A stretch of DNA of 7,564 nucleotides from DASSKF01 sp035690725 (GTDB lineage: Bacteria; Actinomycetota; Actinomycetes; Actinomycetales; Dermatophilaceae). Numbering within the stretch: the stretch's first letter is position 1; the number at the start of each line of letters is the position of its first letter. The notes under the pieces are model-generated. The model was not told where the DNA came from, did not search any database, and saw only the letters and a list, made by a program, of their open reading frames with translations. Positions 6,994-7,564 of this stretch are shown in pieces. The stretch spans positions 1-7,564 of the forward strand of contig DASSKF010000216.1 in assembly GCA_035690725.1 (NCBI GenBank), in the 5' to 3' direction. The position numbers and the translations under genes are program-made.

Positions 6994-7564
6994 GCCGACG
7001 CCGCCTGCGCGTCCGCACCGGCGCCGGTGAGGTGGAGGAAGGCCTCCTCCAGGCTGGCCTCACTGACGGTCAGCGCCTCCACGGTGTGGCCGCCGGCGAA
7101 CAGCCGCTCGAGCACCGGCTCGGCTGCCGTCGTCTGCAGCACCAGGGTGGCGGTCCCGCCCGGCCGGTCGACGCGGACGTGGCGCACCTCCGGCATCGCC
7201 TCGAGCCACGCGACGGGCGCGTCGGTCCGCAGCCGGACCGTCGAGCCGGCCACCGTCGCGCGGATCCGTGCGGGCGGGCCGTCGACCAGCACCCGGCCAC
7301 GGTGCACGACGACCACCCGGCCGGCGTGCCGGTCGGCCTCCGCCAGTTGGTGCGTGGAGAACAGCACCGTCCTGCCGTAGCTCGCGAGCTCGTGCACCTG
7401 CTGCCAGAAGCGTTGCCGGGCCACGACATCCAGCGCGGACGTCGGCTCGTCGAGGAACAGCAGCTCGGGGTCGCCGACGACGGCGAGGGCGAACGAGAGC
7501 CGCTGCCGCCGCCCACCCGAGAGCTGTCCCACGCGCAGCCGCGCCTCCGACACGAGGTCGGCGC
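6990..7564 (-). CDS. ABC exporter ATP-binding protein, N-terminal part beyond the window edge
   Basis: The visible 190 residues are the C-terminal two thirds of an ABC ATPase. In reading order they show: signature LSGGRRQR (nucleotides 7523-7500), Walker B LLFLDEP (7463-7443) followed by the D-loop SALD, and the switch His in FSTHQL (His codon 7352-7350). About 90 residues of C-terminal accessory domain then follow (VRLRTDAPVAWLEAMPEVRHV to SEASLEEAFLHLTGA), typical of DrrA/CcmA-like export ATPases. Walker A and the Q-loop must lie upstream outside the window. A GTG at 7553 is not the start, because the frame remains open to the edge and the signature motif comes only 10 residues later. It couples to the ABC-2 permease by a 4-base overlap. 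All visible catalytic residues are intact, so an active exporter is expected; the substrate is unknown. Confidence 0.93.
   Translation of the reverse strand, partial: ADLVSEARLRVGQLSGGRRQRLSFALAVVGDPELLFLDEPTSALDVVARQRFWQQVHELASYGRTVLFSTHQLAEADRHAGRVVVVHRGRVLVDGPPARIRATVAGSTVRLRTDAPVAWLEAMPEVRHVRVDRPGGTATLVLQTTAAEPVLERLFAGGHTVEALTVSEASLEEAFLHLTGAGADAQAASA

Noticed and set aside
5978..7063. Upstream extension of the DUF6069-like frame on the minus strand
   Set aside because: It overlaps the permease in another phase; the good ribosome binding site and ATG at 5977 mark the true start.
5965..7380. 471-codon plus-strand open frame
   Set aside because: It is antisense to the ABC permease and ATPase, which show clear family motifs; composition is that of a shadow frame.
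7551..7553. GTG7553 as the start of the ATPase gene
   Set aside because: The frame is open to the window edge and the protein would lack Walker A and Q-loop; the gene is cut by the window, not truncated.

Overview
The window is very GC-rich DNA with dense GTG/ATG starts, long open shadow frames on both strands and the gene families expected of a high-GC Gram-positive actinobacterium. The order Micrococcales is possible, but nothing here fixes a genus. All recognisable genes belong to known families. I see no phage, transposon, CRISPR array, toxin-antitoxin pair, rRNA or tRNA, so this looks like ordinary chromosome. The most informative parts are the non-coding elements around the metal-uptake genes.

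Plus strand, 1-3701. A pirin-family cupin protein comes first; its start codon appears to lie one base outside the window. A 70-base gap follows, holding a perfect 10-3-10 palindrome that fits the nickel-regulator Nur operator pattern TTGC-N9-GCAA. Then comes a three-gene group-I energy-coupling-factor (ECF) transporter for Ni2+ or Co2+: a CbiM/NikM substrate-binding membrane protein fused to a PDGLE (CbiN/NikN-like) domain, the transmembrane coupling protein CbiQ, and the ATPase CbiO. The last two genes overlap by 4 bases. There is no room for a cobalamin riboswitch. The apparent Nur-type operator and the conserved metal-binding N terminus (Met1-His2 and His67) make nickel the more likely substrate.

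Convergent junction, 3698-3807. cbiO runs towards def from the other strand. The gap is almost entirely an inverted repeat: a perfect 27-bp inverted repeat with one central base, flanked by shorter matching arms that include both stop codons. It is probably a bidirectional terminator.

Minus strand, 5443-3804. Three tightly packed genes read right to left: a very small one-span membrane protein, a membrane-anchored bacterial PH-domain protein with a long acidic proline-rich tail, and peptide deformylase (def). The gaps are 3 and 20 bases, so they are probably one transcript.

Minus strand, 7564-5576. An ABC exporter reads right to left: an ATPase whose N-terminal part (Walker A, Q-loop) lies beyond the window edge, an ABC-2 type permease overlapping it by the ATGA arrangement, and a four-helix membrane protein of the DUF6069 type. 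The permease carries a low-complexity N-terminal extension encoded partly by three imperfect 20-bp tandem repeats. The exported substrate cannot be inferred.
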